From CADCVT01 sp036389155 (GTDB taxonomy: Bacteria > Actinomycetota > Thermoleophilia > Solirubrobacterales > Solirubrobacteraceae), in assembly GCA_036389155.1 (NCBI GenBank), contig DASVQN010000016.1:56209-120208 (forward strand): 64,000 nucleotides of DNA, written 5' to 3'. Position 1 is the stretch's first letter, and each line of letters begins with the position of its first letter. Position numbers and translations under genes: made by a program. The notes beneath the pieces are model-generated. The model saw only the letters and a program-made list of their open reading frames with translations, had not been told where the DNA came from and ran no database searches. This document shows, one piece after another, positions 1 to 7,896 of the stretch.

Positions 1-586
1 TGCCGCCGATGAAGCGGATGCCGCGATCGGCGAGCAGCGAACGAACGGCGTCGCTCACGGCCCGGCCGAAGACCTCCAGCGGCGCCTCCTCCGGCGTGAC
101 GATCGAGACGTGCTCGGCGTCGCAGTTCAGGGCGAGCTCGTAGAGCGGCAGGGTCCACGTCACGCCCGACGGCACCGCGAAGACGACGCGGGACGCGCCG
201 GCCACGGCCCCGGCGACCCGCGCGGCGTCGCGCTGGTCGCGGAACGTCGCCGCGCCCGGGACCGCCACGCGCGGGCGCGCGCCGACCGCGAGCACCAGCG
301 AGTCGTAGCCGGCGACGGCGCCGGAGGCCAGCCGCACGTGGTGCACGTCCGGCGCGACGGCCTCCACGGCGTCGCGGCGGAACGGCGCACCGGCGTCGGC
401 CGCCAGCTGCTCGAGGTCGAAGACCTCGACGGCGCCGCCGGTGGACGCCGGCTTGAAGGCGAAGGTGGGCTGGGGCGCGACGAGCTCGGGTGCCACCCGG
501 TCGCCCGCCAGCTCGCGCAGGGCGAGGAGCAGCTCGGCGGCGGCGAAGCCTCCACCGGCGACGAGGACACGAAGAGGAGCGGGCAT
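1..586 (-). CDS. FAD/NAD(P)-dependent oxidoreductase, C-terminus cut by window edge
   Basis: The frame opens at an ATG at 586 and is still open at base 1, giving about 195 N-terminal residues. It begins MPAPLRVLVAGGGFAAAE, a Rossmann dinucleotide-binding glycine motif (GGGFAA) right at the N-terminus, and later carries LVLAVGARPR, the second FAD-contact motif of the pyridine-nucleotide-disulfide oxidoreductase superfamily. That layout resembles NADH dehydrogenase type II or sulfide:quinone reductase-like proteins. Substrate cannot be told because the NAD-binding and C-terminal parts are outside the window. Family assignment is fairly sure; the specific reaction is unknown. Confidence 0.75.
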   Translation of the reverse strand, partial: MPAPLRVLVAGGGFAAAELLLALRELAGDRVAPELVAPQPTFAFKPASTGGAVEVFDLEQLAADAGAPFRRDAVEAVAPDVHHVRLASGAVAGYDSLVLAVGARPRVAVPGAATFRDQRDAARVAGAVAGASRVVFAVPSGVTWTLPLYELALNCDAEHVSIVTPEEAPLEVFGRAVSDAVRSLLADRGIRFIGG

Positions 587-653
587 GAGGGACAGGGTCG
601 CGCGCCGGCGCCCGCCCGATCTCCGCCGCGGCCCGCCGATCGAGTGCGGGGAA

Positions 654-2015
654 CTACGGAATCGGCGCGCCCCGCGCGGATCTACGGTCCTCGTAGACGA
701 CGGCGAGGAGCCGCCAGCAGCCGGGCACGCCCTTGAGCTCGTGCTCGCCGCGGTCCTCGAACTCGATGCCCGAGCCCGCGACCAGGTCGGCGACGGTGCG
801 CGAGACGCGGATCTCGCCGGGCGCCGCCGTCGCCGCGACGCGCGCCCCGATGTGCACGGCGATCCCGCCCACGTCGTCGCCGATCAGCTCGCACTCGCCC
901 GTGTGCAGGCCGGCACGCACCTCGAGCCCGAGCTCGGCGACGGCGTCGCGGATCGCCGCGGCCCCCTCGATCGCGCGCGCCGGCCCGTCGAACGTCGCGA
1001 GCGCGCCGTCGCCGGTCGACTTGATCACGCGCCCGCGCCCGCGCTCGACCTCGGCGCGCACCAGGCGGTCGTGCTCGGTCAGGACGTTGCGCCACCGCGC
1101 GTCGCCCATCGCCGCCGCCTGCTCGGTCGACGAGCAGATGTCGGTGAAGAGCACGGTGGCCAGCACGCGGTCGGGCGCGCGCACCGCCCGCGAGCCGGTC
1201 ACGTGCTCCTCGATCTCGTCGAGGACGTCGTCCTGGTCGCCGATCAGCGGGATGTGGTCCTCGCCGGGCAGCTCGACGTAGCGCGCGCCGGGGATGTGCT
1301 CGGCGAAGTAGCGCCCGTGCGCGACGGGCGCGACCCGGTCTCCCACGCGGTGGAGGATCAGCGTCGGGACCTGGAGCGACGGGAGGATGTCCCGGACGTC
1401 GATGTTGAGGTAGAGCTCCATCAGGCCCTGCCCGCCGGCGGGGCTCGAGCCGGACCGGAAGACCCTCCGCCCCCACGCCCGCAGGTCGGCGTCGTCGCGG
1501 ATCGACGGCGCGAACGGAAGCAGCACGCGGTCGCTCGCCCAGTCCTCGCGCATCGTCGCGAAGAAGCGCTCCAGCACCGCGAGCGGCACGCCCGGCTCGA
1601 AGTCCGGCGCCTCGGCGATCCGCGCGAACGAGCCGATGAGGACCAGCCGCGCGACGCGCTCCGGGTACGTCGCGGCGAAGAGCACGCCCATCGGCCCGCC
1701 CTCGGAGATGCAGACCAGCGTCGGGCGCCGGGCGCGCGCGGCGCCGAGGACCGCGTGCAGGTCGTCCATCCCCTGCTCGAGCGTCGGCGGGCGACCCGTG
1801 CGATCGGACAGCCCCTGCTCGCGCTTGTCCCACAGGATCACCCGGGAGAAGGCGGTGAGGCGGTCGAGGAACCGCCGGGCGAGCGGGTGCTCCCACATCA
1901 CCTCGAGATGCGAGACGAACCCCGGCACGATCACGAGGTCGCGCGGACCGTCGCCCACGGCACGCCATGCGATCGAGACGCCGTCGCTGTCGGCGTAGTC
2001 GATCTCCGGGGTCAC
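654..2015 (-). CDS. alpha/beta hydrolase fused to class III adenylate cyclase
   Basis: 453 residues in two parts. Residues 1-275 are an alpha/beta hydrolase: nucleophile elbow CISEGGP with Ser104, acid Asp226 in GDRV, and His254 in GEDH. Residues 282-453 are a class III cyclase: first metal Asp292 in FTDICSST, second metal Asp336 in STGDG, adenine-selecting Lys332, and His388/Arg392 in AVHIGAR, where many relatives have Asn. The product is probably cAMP, with the hydrolase-fold domain acting as an esterase or ligand sensor (inference). The GTG start lies 6 bases after TAGTGT (2022-2027 on this strand), suggesting a leaderless mRNA. Similar fusions are common in actinobacteria. Confidence 0.85.
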   Translation of the reverse strand: MTPEIDYADSDGVSIAWRAVGDGPRDLVIVPGFVSHLEVMWEHPLARRFLDRLTAFSRVILWDKREQGLSDRTGRPPTLEQGMDDLHAVLGAARARRPTLVCISEGGPMGVLFAATYPERVARLVLIGSFARIAEAPDFEPGVPLAVLERFFATMREDWASDRVLLPFAPSIRDDADLRAWGRRVFRSGSSPAGGQGLMELYLNIDVRDILPSLQVPTLILHRVGDRVAPVAHGRYFAEHIPGARYVELPGEDHIPLIGDQDDVLDEIEEHVTGSRAVRAPDRVLATVLFTDICSSTEQAAAMGDARWRNVLTEHDRLVRAEVERGRGRVIKSTGDGALATFDGPARAIEGAAAIRDAVAELGLEVRAGLHTGECELIGDDVGGIAVHIGARVAATAAPGEIRVSRTVADLVAGSGIEFEDRGEHELKGVPGCWRLLAVVYEDRRSARGAPIP

Positions 2016-2048
2016 GCGCCAACACTACGCGCGCGGGCTCGGCGCCCG

Positions 2049-2180
2049 CTAGCGCCGGGCGGCGAGGCGGCGCGCGAGCGCGTCGCGCGCCTCCGCGGCG
2101 GGCGCGACGAGCAGCGCCGCGCCACCGAGGGTCAGCAGCGTCATGCCGCAGATCTCGACGAAGGTGACTGCCTTCTGCAT
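2049..2180 (-). CDS. 43-residue single-span membrane protein
   Basis: A short open frame preceded by a purine-rich GGAAGGGGGG stretch about 6 bases before its ATG, a strong ribosome binding site for this genome. The product (MQKAVTFVEICGMTLLTLGG at the N-terminus) has one hydrophobic segment at about residues 10-30 and an Arg-rich C-terminus, so it is predicted as a small inner-membrane protein with a cytoplasmic tail. No family recognised. It lies just upstream of the hydrolase-cyclase gene on the same strand and could be co-transcribed, although that gene appears to have its own promoter. Confidence 0.5.
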   Translation of the reverse strand: MQKAVTFVEICGMTLLTLGGAALLVAPAAEARDALARRLAARR

Positions 2181-2271
2181 CCCCGTCCCCCCTTCCGAAG
2201 TCCGTTGGGCTGGTTGTACCCGCAAGTAACGATCGGCACACGACCGAGTAGCGCGTTAGTGTTCCGCGCCG

Positions 2272-2649
2272 ATGACGGACGCATTGCTCTTCCTGCACGT
2301 CCTGGCGGCGTTCGCGCTGATGGGGACGGTCGTGGTGTTCAGCGCCGTCGCCCTCGGCTCGCCGGTCAACACGCGCGCGGTCTCGGTCGCGAACGTGCTG
2401 TGGGCCGCGGGCGGCCTCGGGACGATCGTCTTCGGCGTCTGGCTCGCGCTCGACATCGACGGCTACGGCCTGCTCGACTTCTGGATCATCGCCGCGATCG
2501 TCCTGTGGGCCGTCGCGACCGAGCTCGGGCGCCGCGCGCAGGACGCCGTCACCGACCGGGCCGGCGGGCTGTTCGCGCAGTGGCACTGGCTGCGCGCCGC
2601 GGTCGTCGTCCTCCTGCTCGCCGACATGATCTTCAAGCCGGGCGCATGA
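2272..2649 (+). CDS. small four-span integral membrane protein
   Basis: 125 residues, almost entirely hydrophobic, with about four membrane segments and a His-containing first helix (LFLHVLAAF). The next gene starts with the same layout (FFHVLGAMVLVG), so the two look like related subunits of one membrane complex; proteins of this kind resemble DUF2269-like families (tentative). TAGTGT at 2257-2262 lies 9 bases before the ATG and is the likely -10 box. The stop codon overlaps the next start (ATGA at 2646-2649), so the pair is translationally coupled. Confidence 0.7.
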   Translation: MTDALLFLHVLAAFALMGTVVVFSAVALGSPVNTRAVSVANVLWAAGGLGTIVFGVWLALDIDGYGLLDFWIIAAIVLWAVATELGRRAQDAVTDRAGGLFAQWHWLRAAVVVLLLADMIFKPGA

Positions 2650-3089
2650 CCACGCTCGCCCTCATCCGCCCGAGCGAGTGGGAGATCCCGCTCTTCTTCC
2701 ACGTCCTCGGGGCGATGGTCCTCGTCGGGGCGTCGCTCCTCGCGCTGACCGCGCTCGCGACCGCGTGGCGCGCCGACGACGCGGCCGCGCTGCGCGTCGG
2801 CTACCGCGCGCTGCTGCTCGGCGCGCTGCCCGGCTGGCTCGTCATGCGCGTCTTCGCGCAGATCACGCTCGACAAGAGCCCCTTCGACGAGGACTCCACG
2901 TGGGTGACGATCGGGTTCATCACCTCCGAGCCGCTGCTGCTGTTCCTCATCGCCGCCACCGTCCTCGCCGGCATCTCCTCGCGTCGCGCCGCCGGCGGGA
3001 CGCGCGTGCGGGTGGCCGTCGTCCTGGTCGCGATCCTGCTCCTCGCCTACCTCGTGACGTTGTGGGCGATGACGACGAAGCCCGCTTAG
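2646..3089 (+). CDS. integral membrane protein, partner of the preceding gene
   Basis: 147 residues with about four hydrophobic helices. The first helix has an FFHVLG motif matching LFLHVL in the upstream protein, which suggests an ancestral duplication or a heteromeric complex. A conserved-looking cytosolic or periplasmic loop LDKSPFDEDSTW separates helices 2 and 3. The ATG is inside the stop region of the upstream gene (ATGA), so expression should be coupled. No catalytic motif seen; function unknown. Confidence 0.7.
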   Translation: MTTLALIRPSEWEIPLFFHVLGAMVLVGASLLALTALATAWRADDAAALRVGYRALLLGALPGWLVMRVFAQITLDKSPFDEDSTWVTIGFITSEPLLLFLIAATVLAGISSRRAAGGTRVRVAVVLVAILLLAYLVTLWAMTTKPA

Positions 3090-3136
3090 CCGCCGCCACC
3101 CGGGGTCGCCCCGCCCCCGCGCTATTTTGCGGCGCG

Positions 3137-3370
3137 ATGCGCCGCCGCTGGCCTCTGATCGTCCTCGCCCTCTGGAGCGTGCTGATCGCCGCCTTCTACG
3201 TGTGGACGGTCGCCTCGAACTGCTCGGAGAGCGGCCAGGCGCAGGGCGACGACTGCGGCGCGGCCGTGGGCCTCGGCCTCCTGATGGCGATCATGATCTG
3301 GCTCGCCGGCGCGCTCGTCGTGGCCCTCGTCGCAGGTGCCGTCGCGCTCGTCCGGCGGCTGGCACGTTAG
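3137..3370 (+). CDS. small two-span membrane protein with a Cys-containing loop
   Basis: 77 residues: a positively charged start (MRRRWPLIV), one membrane helix, a loop with two cysteines (NCSESGQAQGDDCG), then a second helix and an Arg-rich end. The two loop cysteines may form a disulfide if the loop faces outward. TATTTT at 3123-3128 sits 8 bases before the ATG, fitting a leaderless promoter, which is why this start was chosen. Family unknown. Confidence 0.6.
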   Translation: MRRRWPLIVLALWSVLIAAFYVWTVASNCSESGQAQGDDCGAAVGLGLLMAIMIWLAGALVVALVAGAVALVRRLAR

Positions 3371-3397
3371 CCACTGCGGATGCTTACAGTAGTTCGC

Positions 3398-4027
3398 ATG
3401 ACGGACCGGAATCGCGAGGGTGGCGGGGCGGCGTCGCGGGAGGCGATCCTCGACGCGGCCGAGGCGCAGATGGCGGCGCACGGGTTCGCGGGCGCGTCGA
3501 TCTCGCGCATCGAGAAGGCGAGTGGCCTGCCCGCCAGCTCGATCTACTGGCACTTCGGGAGCAAGGACGGCGTGCTGCTCGCCGTCATGCAGCGCGGGGC
3601 CGACCGGTTCTTCGCGTCGCTCCCGCGTGCGGCCGACCTCGGCGGCACGCCGCTGGAGCGCATCGATGCGGCCCTCGCGGCCGCCGCGAGCCTGCTCGAG
3701 GAGCATCCGCAGTTCGCCCAGCTGGTGATCACGCTCGGCCTGCAGCACACCGAGGGCGACCCGGCCGTCCTCTCGATCGTCCGCGAGATGCGCCGTCGCG
3801 TCCGTCAGCGGCTCGAGCAGGCGCTCGTCCCGGCGCTCGACGGCGTCCCGGAGGCTGAACGCGCCGCGGCCGCCGCCGAGCTCGCGCGGATGGGGCTCGC
3901 CCTCACCGACGGCACCTTCATCGCCTCCCAGATCGAGGAGGGCGTCGACCTGACGCAGATGTTCACGCAGCTCGGCCGCCTGCTCGCGGCGCTCGTGGAG
4001 GCGAGGAGCGCGGGCGCCCCCGGGTAG
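3398..4027 (+). CDS. TetR/AcrR family transcriptional regulator
   Basis: 209 residues. Residues about 12-60 form a TetR-type helix-turn-helix (SREAILDAAEAQMAAHGFAG followed by SISRIEKASGLPASSIYWHF), where the IYWHFGSKDGVL block is the family signature. The rest is a helical ligand-binding domain. An upstream ATG at 3380 is possible, but TACAGT at 3385-3390 lies 7 bases before the ATG at 3398, so 3398 is preferred as a leaderless start. The target is unknown; no adjacent transport operon is obviously controlled by it. Confidence 0.9.
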   Translation: MTDRNREGGGAASREAILDAAEAQMAAHGFAGASISRIEKASGLPASSIYWHFGSKDGVLLAVMQRGADRFFASLPRAADLGGTPLERIDAALAAAASLLEEHPQFAQLVITLGLQHTEGDPAVLSIVREMRRRVRQRLEQALVPALDGVPEAERAAAAAELARMGLALTDGTFIASQIEEGVDLTQMFTQLGRLLAALVEARSAGAPG

Positions 4028-4057
4028 AGCGGCGCGCGCCCGGGCATCATCGTCGTC

Positions 4058-4204
4058 ATGGACGATCCGAAGCACAACCCAGGCGAGCCCGAGTTCGGCG
4101 ACCACGCCGAGGACGCGGCGCACAACCCCGGCGAGCCGCAGTTCGGCGAGCAGGAGGAATCGACGGAGCCCGACGAGAGCCCCGAGGAGCAGCCCGGCGG
4201 CTAG
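4058..4204 (+). CDS. 48-residue acidic protein with an internal repeat
   Basis: A very acidic, disordered-looking peptide containing two copies of a nine-residue unit, HNPGEPEFG and HNPGEPQFG, at residues 6-14 and 22-30, followed by a Glu/Pro-rich tail. The internal repeat, with conserved amino acids, is the main reason for believing the frame is translated. Codon choice resembles its neighbours. It sits 30 bases after the TetR gene and 11 before a short-chain dehydrogenase. No family recognised. Confidence 0.5.
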   Translation: MDDPKHNPGEPEFGDHAEDAAHNPGEPQFGEQEESTEPDESPEEQPGG

Positions 4205-4215
4205 GGTCCGGCCGC

Positions 4216-4968
4216 ATGAGCGGCCGAGCGATCCTTATCACCGGCGCGTCGCGCGGCATCGGCGCCGCGGCGGCACGCGCCTTCGCCGCGCTCGGCGACC
4301 GCGTCGCGGTCCACTACGGCGCCAACCGCGCGCTGGCCGAGGAGGTCGCCGCCGGCCTCGCGGGCGACGGGCACGCCGTCGTCGGAGCGGACCTCGCCGA
4401 CCCGGCCGCGGTCCGCGCGATGGTCGACGAGGCGGCGGACGCGCTCGGCGGCGTCGACGTCCTCGTCAACAACGCCGGCATCTACGACGGGCACGCGATC
4501 GCGACCTCCTCGTACGACGAGTGGCAGGCGGCGTGGCGCCGCACGCTCGACGTGAACCTCGTCGGCGCCGCCAACGCGACGTGGTGCGCCGCGCAGCACA
4601 TGCTCGCCGCCGGCCGCGGGCGGATCGTCAACGTCGGCTCGCGCGGCGCGTTCCGCGGCGAGCCGGAGTACAGCGCCTACGGCGCGAGCAAGGCCGCTCT
4701 CACCGCCTTCGGCCAGTCCCTGGCCCGCGAGCTCGGCCCGCGGGGCATCGCGGTGCTGACGGTCGCGCCCGGCTTCGTCGAGACCGACATGGCCGCCGAG
4801 ATCCTCGAGGGCCCGCAGGGCGACGAGATCCGCGGGCAGAGCCCGCTCGGCCGTGTCGCCACCGCGGACGAGATCGCCGCGGCGATCGTCTACCTGGCGT
4901 CGCCCGAGGCGCAGATGGCGAGCGGCACCGTGCTGGACGTCAACGGTGCGTCGTATCTGCGGATGTAG
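4216..4968 (+). CDS. short-chain dehydrogenase/reductase (FabG-like)
   Basis: 250 residues of the classical SDR fold: cofactor motif TGASRGIG near residue 10, structural NNAG near residue 90, catalytic Ser in NVGSRGAF and catalytic YGASK near residues 155-159. The C-terminal VLDVNGASYLRM resembles the end of 3-oxoacyl-ACP reductase homologues. It probably reduces a ketone or oxidises an alcohol with NAD(P)(H); substrate unknown. TAGGGT at 4202-4207, overlapping the upstream stop codon, is a possible -10 box. Its 3' end overlaps the convergent DUF4396 gene by 29 bases. Confidence 0.88.
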   Translation: MSGRAILITGASRGIGAAAARAFAALGDRVAVHYGANRALAEEVAAGLAGDGHAVVGADLADPAAVRAMVDEAADALGGVDVLVNNAGIYDGHAIATSSYDEWQAAWRRTLDVNLVGAANATWCAAQHMLAAGRGRIVNVGSRGAFRGEPEYSAYGASKAALTAFGQSLARELGPRGIAVLTVAPGFVETDMAAEILEGPQGDEIRGQSPLGRVATADEIAAAIVYLASPEAQMASGTVLDVNGASYLRM

Positions 4969-5455
4969 CGTGGTGCAGCTCGTGCACGACGGCGTGGCCG
5001 CGCCCCCGCGCGATGAGCCAGCGGTTCAGCGGGAAGGCGCACGCGCCCGCGACGACCAGCGCGAACGCGAGTGAGCCCCAGAACAGCAGGTCGTCCAGGC
5101 CGGCGTCCATCGCGCCGGGGATGACCAGGACGATCGCGTTGTCGACGATCTCCATCACGGTGATGCTCGCGGTGTCGGACGCCAGCGCGATCGGCGCGAC
5201 CGCGGCCAGCGCGAGGCCGGACCGCAGCAGCGGCAGGCTCGTGAGCAGGTAGCCGAAGAAGAAGGCCAGCGCGACCGCCAGCGCGATGGAGGGGAAGTCG
5301 GCCAGGCCGAACGCGGTGGCGAGGACGAGCCCCAGGACCTCGCCGATGGCGCAGCCGGTCAGGCAGTGGACGGTGGCGCTAAGCGCGACGCGGTCGAGCT
5401 CGCGACCCGAGGCGGGCGGAGCGTGGCCGTGGTCGTGCGCGTGGTGCTCAGCCAC
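4940..5455 (-). CDS. DUF4396 membrane protein with a His-rich N-terminus
   Basis: 171 residues. The N-terminus has five histidines in its first 11 residues (positions 4, 5, 7, 9, 11), followed by HCLTGCAIGEVLG, the conserved opening of DUF4396, and about four membrane helices. The GTG start overlaps the csoR stop by 8 bases, so the two are translationally coupled. Histidine enrichment plus linkage to a Cu(I)-type CsoR suggests a role in copper or another soft-metal response (inference; the family is uncharacterised as far as I know). Confidence 0.8.
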   Translation of the reverse strand: MAEHHAHDHGHAPPASGRELDRVALSATVHCLTGCAIGEVLGLVLATAFGLADFPSIALAVALAFFFGYLLTSLPLLRSGLALAAVAPIALASDTASITVMEIVDNAIVLVIPGAMDAGLDDLLFWGSLAFALVVAGACAFPLNRWLIARGRGHAVVHELHHATSADTTHR

Positions 5456-5753
5456 GCCGCAGCAGGCGCCCGACCGCCGCCATCAGCTCGTCGGTCATCT
5501 CGCCCTGCTCGCCCTTCTCGCCCGGCACGACGCAGTGGCGCGCGTGCTCGTCGAGCAGCCCGAGCGCGACCTTGTCCAGCGCGGCCTGGATCGCGCTGAT
5601 CTGCGTCAGCACGTCGATGCAGTAGCGATCGGCCTCGACCATCCCCTCGACTCCGCGGACCTGGCCCTCGACGCGCCGCAGGCGCTTGAGGAGCTGGTCC
5701 TTGGTGGCGCTGTAGCCGCCCTTGCGCGTCTCGGTCGTCTCCATGCCGCTCAT
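5448..5753 (-). CDS. csoR: CsoR-type metal-sensing repressor
   Basis: 101 residues, all-helical CsoR/RcnR family (LLKRLRRVEGQVRGVEGMVE at the N-terminus). The metal ligands follow the copper-type Cys-His-Cys pattern: Cys in RYCIDVL, then His and Cys four residues apart in DEHARHC. A second Met at 5744 is an alternative start. The ATG at 5753 overlaps the TGA of the upstream ammonia-lyase gene (ATGA). A 20-bp pseudo-palindrome of the kind CsoR binds lies directly upstream (5755-5774), implying autorepression relieved by Cu(I). The downstream DUF4396 gene is its likely target. Confidence 0.9.
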   Translation of the reverse strand: MSGMETTETRKGGYSATKDQLLKRLRRVEGQVRGVEGMVEADRYCIDVLTQISAIQAALDKVALGLLDEHARHCVVPGEKGEQGEMTDELMAAVGRLLRRG

Positions 5754-6772
5754 GATACTACCCCTGGGGGGTATGAGCCAGTGCGTCCCTCGGTCGCCAC
5801 CAGCAGGGCGCGGGTCGCCGGCCCGATCCCGGCGGCGTCGCGCAGGGCTGACGCGCCCGGCTCGCGCTCGAGCACCCGCAGCGCCGCCAGCGGCGCCGCC
5901 CCCGACTCGCCGATCGCCAGCCCGTGCGCCTCCAGCTCGCGCATCGCCGCCGCGACCTCCTCGTCGCTCACGGTCACCGTCCCGAGGATCCCGTCGCGCA
6001 GGACGGGCCACGCACCCGCCGAGACCTCCGCGCAGTCCAGCCCGGCCATCGTCGTCCCCGGCGTCGGCACGGCCGTGGGCTCGCCTGCCCGCAGCGACGC
6101 GGTCAGGCACGCCGCCGTGACCGGCTCCACCCCGATCACCGGCATCCCGGCGCTCGCGGCGAAGCGCGCCGCGGCCGCGGCCAGCGATCCCACGCCGATC
6201 GGCACCAGCAGGACGTCGAACTGCGCCTGCCGCGCGGCCTCGGCGAACAGCGTCGCGTAGCCGTCGATCACCCACAGCGCGGGACCCGCCGCGCCGACGT
6301 CCGCGATCTCCAGCCGGCCCGGGAGCGCCCCCTCGCGCGCGGCCAGCGCGACGGCCTCCTCGTACGTGCCGTCGACCACCACGACGTCGGCGCCCTCGCC
6401 CGCGATCGCCTCGCGCCGCGCGGCGAGCGACCGCGCCGGCAGGAACACGCGCGCGGCCAGCCCCCGCCGGCGCGCCTCGTGCGCGACCGCCCGGCCGTGG
6501 TTGCCGGCGCTCGCGGCGACGAGCGTGTGCACGTCCGGCCGCTCGCGCAGCGCCCGCTCGATCGCCCACGACGCGCCGAGCACCTTGAAGGCCGGCAGCC
6601 CCAGCCGCCCGGACTCGTCCTTGACGAGGACGGAGCCGAGCCCGCCGAGCGCGCCCAGCTCGCGCACGGGCGTCGGCGCGTAGCCGGGCAGCGAGGCGTG
6701 AAACGCGGCGGCGTCGTCGACGGGGGCCGGGACGGCGGACGGCCGGTACGCCGGGTTGACGAGCGCCCTCAT
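5750..6772 (-). CDS. PLP-dependent ammonia-lyase (diaminopropionate ammonia-lyase-like)
   Basis: 340 residues of the tryptophan synthase beta fold type. Lys63 in LPAFKVLGAS is the Schiff-base lysine, SAGNHGRAVAH is the substrate-carboxylate loop, and GVGSLAAA is the phosphate-binding glycine loop. The AFKVLG motif fits diaminopropionate ammonia-lyase (YgeX type) better than threonine dehydratase, though 340 residues is short for YgeX. Likely product is pyruvate or another 2-oxo acid plus ammonia. Both ends overlap neighbours (ATGA with the M20 gene upstream and with csoR downstream), so it sits in a coupled catabolic operon. Confidence 0.8.
   Translation of the reverse strand: MRALVNPAYRPSAVPAPVDDAAAFHASLPGYAPTPVRELGALGGLGSVLVKDESGRLGLPAFKVLGASWAIERALRERPDVHTLVAASAGNHGRAVAHEARRRGLAARVFLPARSLAARREAIAGEGADVVVVDGTYEEAVALAAREGALPGRLEIADVGAAGPALWVIDGYATLFAEAARQAQFDVLLVPIGVGSLAAAAARFAASAGMPVIGVEPVTAACLTASLRAGEPTAVPTPGTTMAGLDCAEVSAGAWPVLRDGILGTVTVSDEEVAAAMRELEAHGLAIGESGAAPLAALRVLEREPGASALRDAAGIGPATRALLVATEGRTGSYPPGVVS
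5755..5774 (-). promoter_or_regulatory. predicted CsoR operator
   Basis: Read on the minus strand this is ATACCCCCCAGGGGTAGTAT, a G/C-tract pseudo-palindrome with AT-rich ends, typical of CsoR boxes. Its last six bases, TAGTAT, could serve as the -10 box for csoR. The element lies entirely inside the final codons of the upstream ammonia-lyase-like gene. Confidence 0.65.
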
Positions 6773-7896
6773 GCGCACAGCCGCCGCGCGGCGGCCACCA
6801 GCGAGCGCGCGACGGCGACGGTCGAGTCGATGCTCACCCACTCCTCCACCGCGTGCGCGCCCTCGCCCGCCGGGCCGAGCATCACCGTGGGGATCCCGGC
6901 CGCGGCGATGAACGCGGCGTCGGCCCAGTAGCTGGCGCCGCCGATCGCCGGCGGCGCGCCGAGCACCTCCGCCGCCGCCTCGCTGACCGCGCGCACGACC
7001 TCGGCGCCGGGGTCGACCTCGAACGGCTCGCGGACCAGCAGCGTCCGCTGCTCGGCGCGCAGCTCGGGATCGCCGGCGCGGCAGCGGTCGAGCAGCTCCG
7101 CCAGCTCCGCCTCGACGCCGGCGGCCGTCTCCCCCGGCAGCGTCCGCCGCTCGAGCCCGACGACGCACCGCGCCGGGTAGCTCGACATCTCCGCGCCGCC
7201 GTCGATGAGCGACGCGTGCACGGACGGGCGGCCGAGCAGCGGATGCGAGCGGTCGCCCAGGGCGACGTCGAGCTCGCCGATGCCGGTGAGGATCGGGCCG
7301 GTGCGGGCGATCGCGTCGAGACCCAGATGCGGGCGCGAGCCGTGCGCCGCGCGGCCGCTCACCTCGACCTCCAGCCACACGAAACCCTTGTGCGCGACGG
7401 CGACCTCGAGCTCGGTCGGCTCGGTCACCACCGCGAAGTCGGCCCCCACCGACCGCAGCACCTCCTGCACGCCCAGGCTCGCGTGCTCCTCGTCGGCGAC
7501 CGCGGCAACGACGACGTCCCCCGCCAACGGCCCCGCCTCCGCGCACGCGAGCAGCGCGGCGGCGACCCCGGCCTTCATGTCGTAGGCGCCGCGGCCGTAC
7601 AGCCGGTCGCCGTCGACCCGCGGCGCGTGCGGATCGATCATCCCCTCCACCCCGACCGTGTCGATGTGCCCGCACAGCAGCAGCGTCCGCCCCCCGCCGC
7701 TGCCCCGCCGCCGCACGACGACGCTCGGCCGACCGGGCGTCGCCTCGTGCAGCGAGGCCTCCAGGCCGGCCGACCGCGCCCAGTCGGCGACGACGGACGC
7801 GATGGCCGCCTCGCCCGCCCCGCCGGGGACGAGCGAGGGGTTCACGGAGTCGACCGCTACGAGCCTTGAGAGGAGGTCGACGACGCCGTCGCGCAC
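6769..7896 (-). CDS. M20 family metallohydrolase (ArgE/DapE/CPG2-like)
   Basis: About 375 residues. Zinc site motifs are visible: LCGHIDTV (His, then catalytic Asp two residues on), GAYDMKAG (bridging Asp), and ADEEHASLG (catalytic Glu-Glu). The dimerisation lid lies in the middle (KGFVWLEVEVSGRAAHGSRP). It probably deacylates an N-acyl amino acid or cleaves a dipeptide. The GTG at 7896, inside the upstream MFS gene, is the best start seen; no clear ribosome site marks it. Pairing with the ammonia-lyase suggests hydrolysis of an N-acyl amino acid followed by deamination. Confidence 0.82.
   Translation of the reverse strand: MRDGVVDLLSRLVAVDSVNPSLVPGGAGEAAIASVVADWARSAGLEASLHEATPGRPSVVVRRRGSGGGRTLLLCGHIDTVGVEGMIDPHAPRVDGDRLYGRGAYDMKAGVAAALLACAEAGPLAGDVVVAAVADEEHASLGVQEVLRSVGADFAVVTEPTELEVAVAHKGFVWLEVEVSGRAAHGSRPHLGLDAIARTGPILTGIGELDVALGDRSHPLLGRPSVHASLIDGGAEMSSYPARCVVGLERRTLPGETAAGVEAELAELLDRCRAGDPELRAEQRTLLVREPFEVDPGAEVVRAVSEAAAEVLGAPPAIGGASYWADAAFIAAAGIPTVMLGPAGEGAHAVEEWVSIDSTVAVARSLVAAARRLCA

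Noticed and set aside
441..3089. Long open frame of 882 residues on the plus strand
   Set aside because: It is a shadow of real genes in other frames: composition is Arg/Ala-rich, and the real products on both strands have clear motifs.
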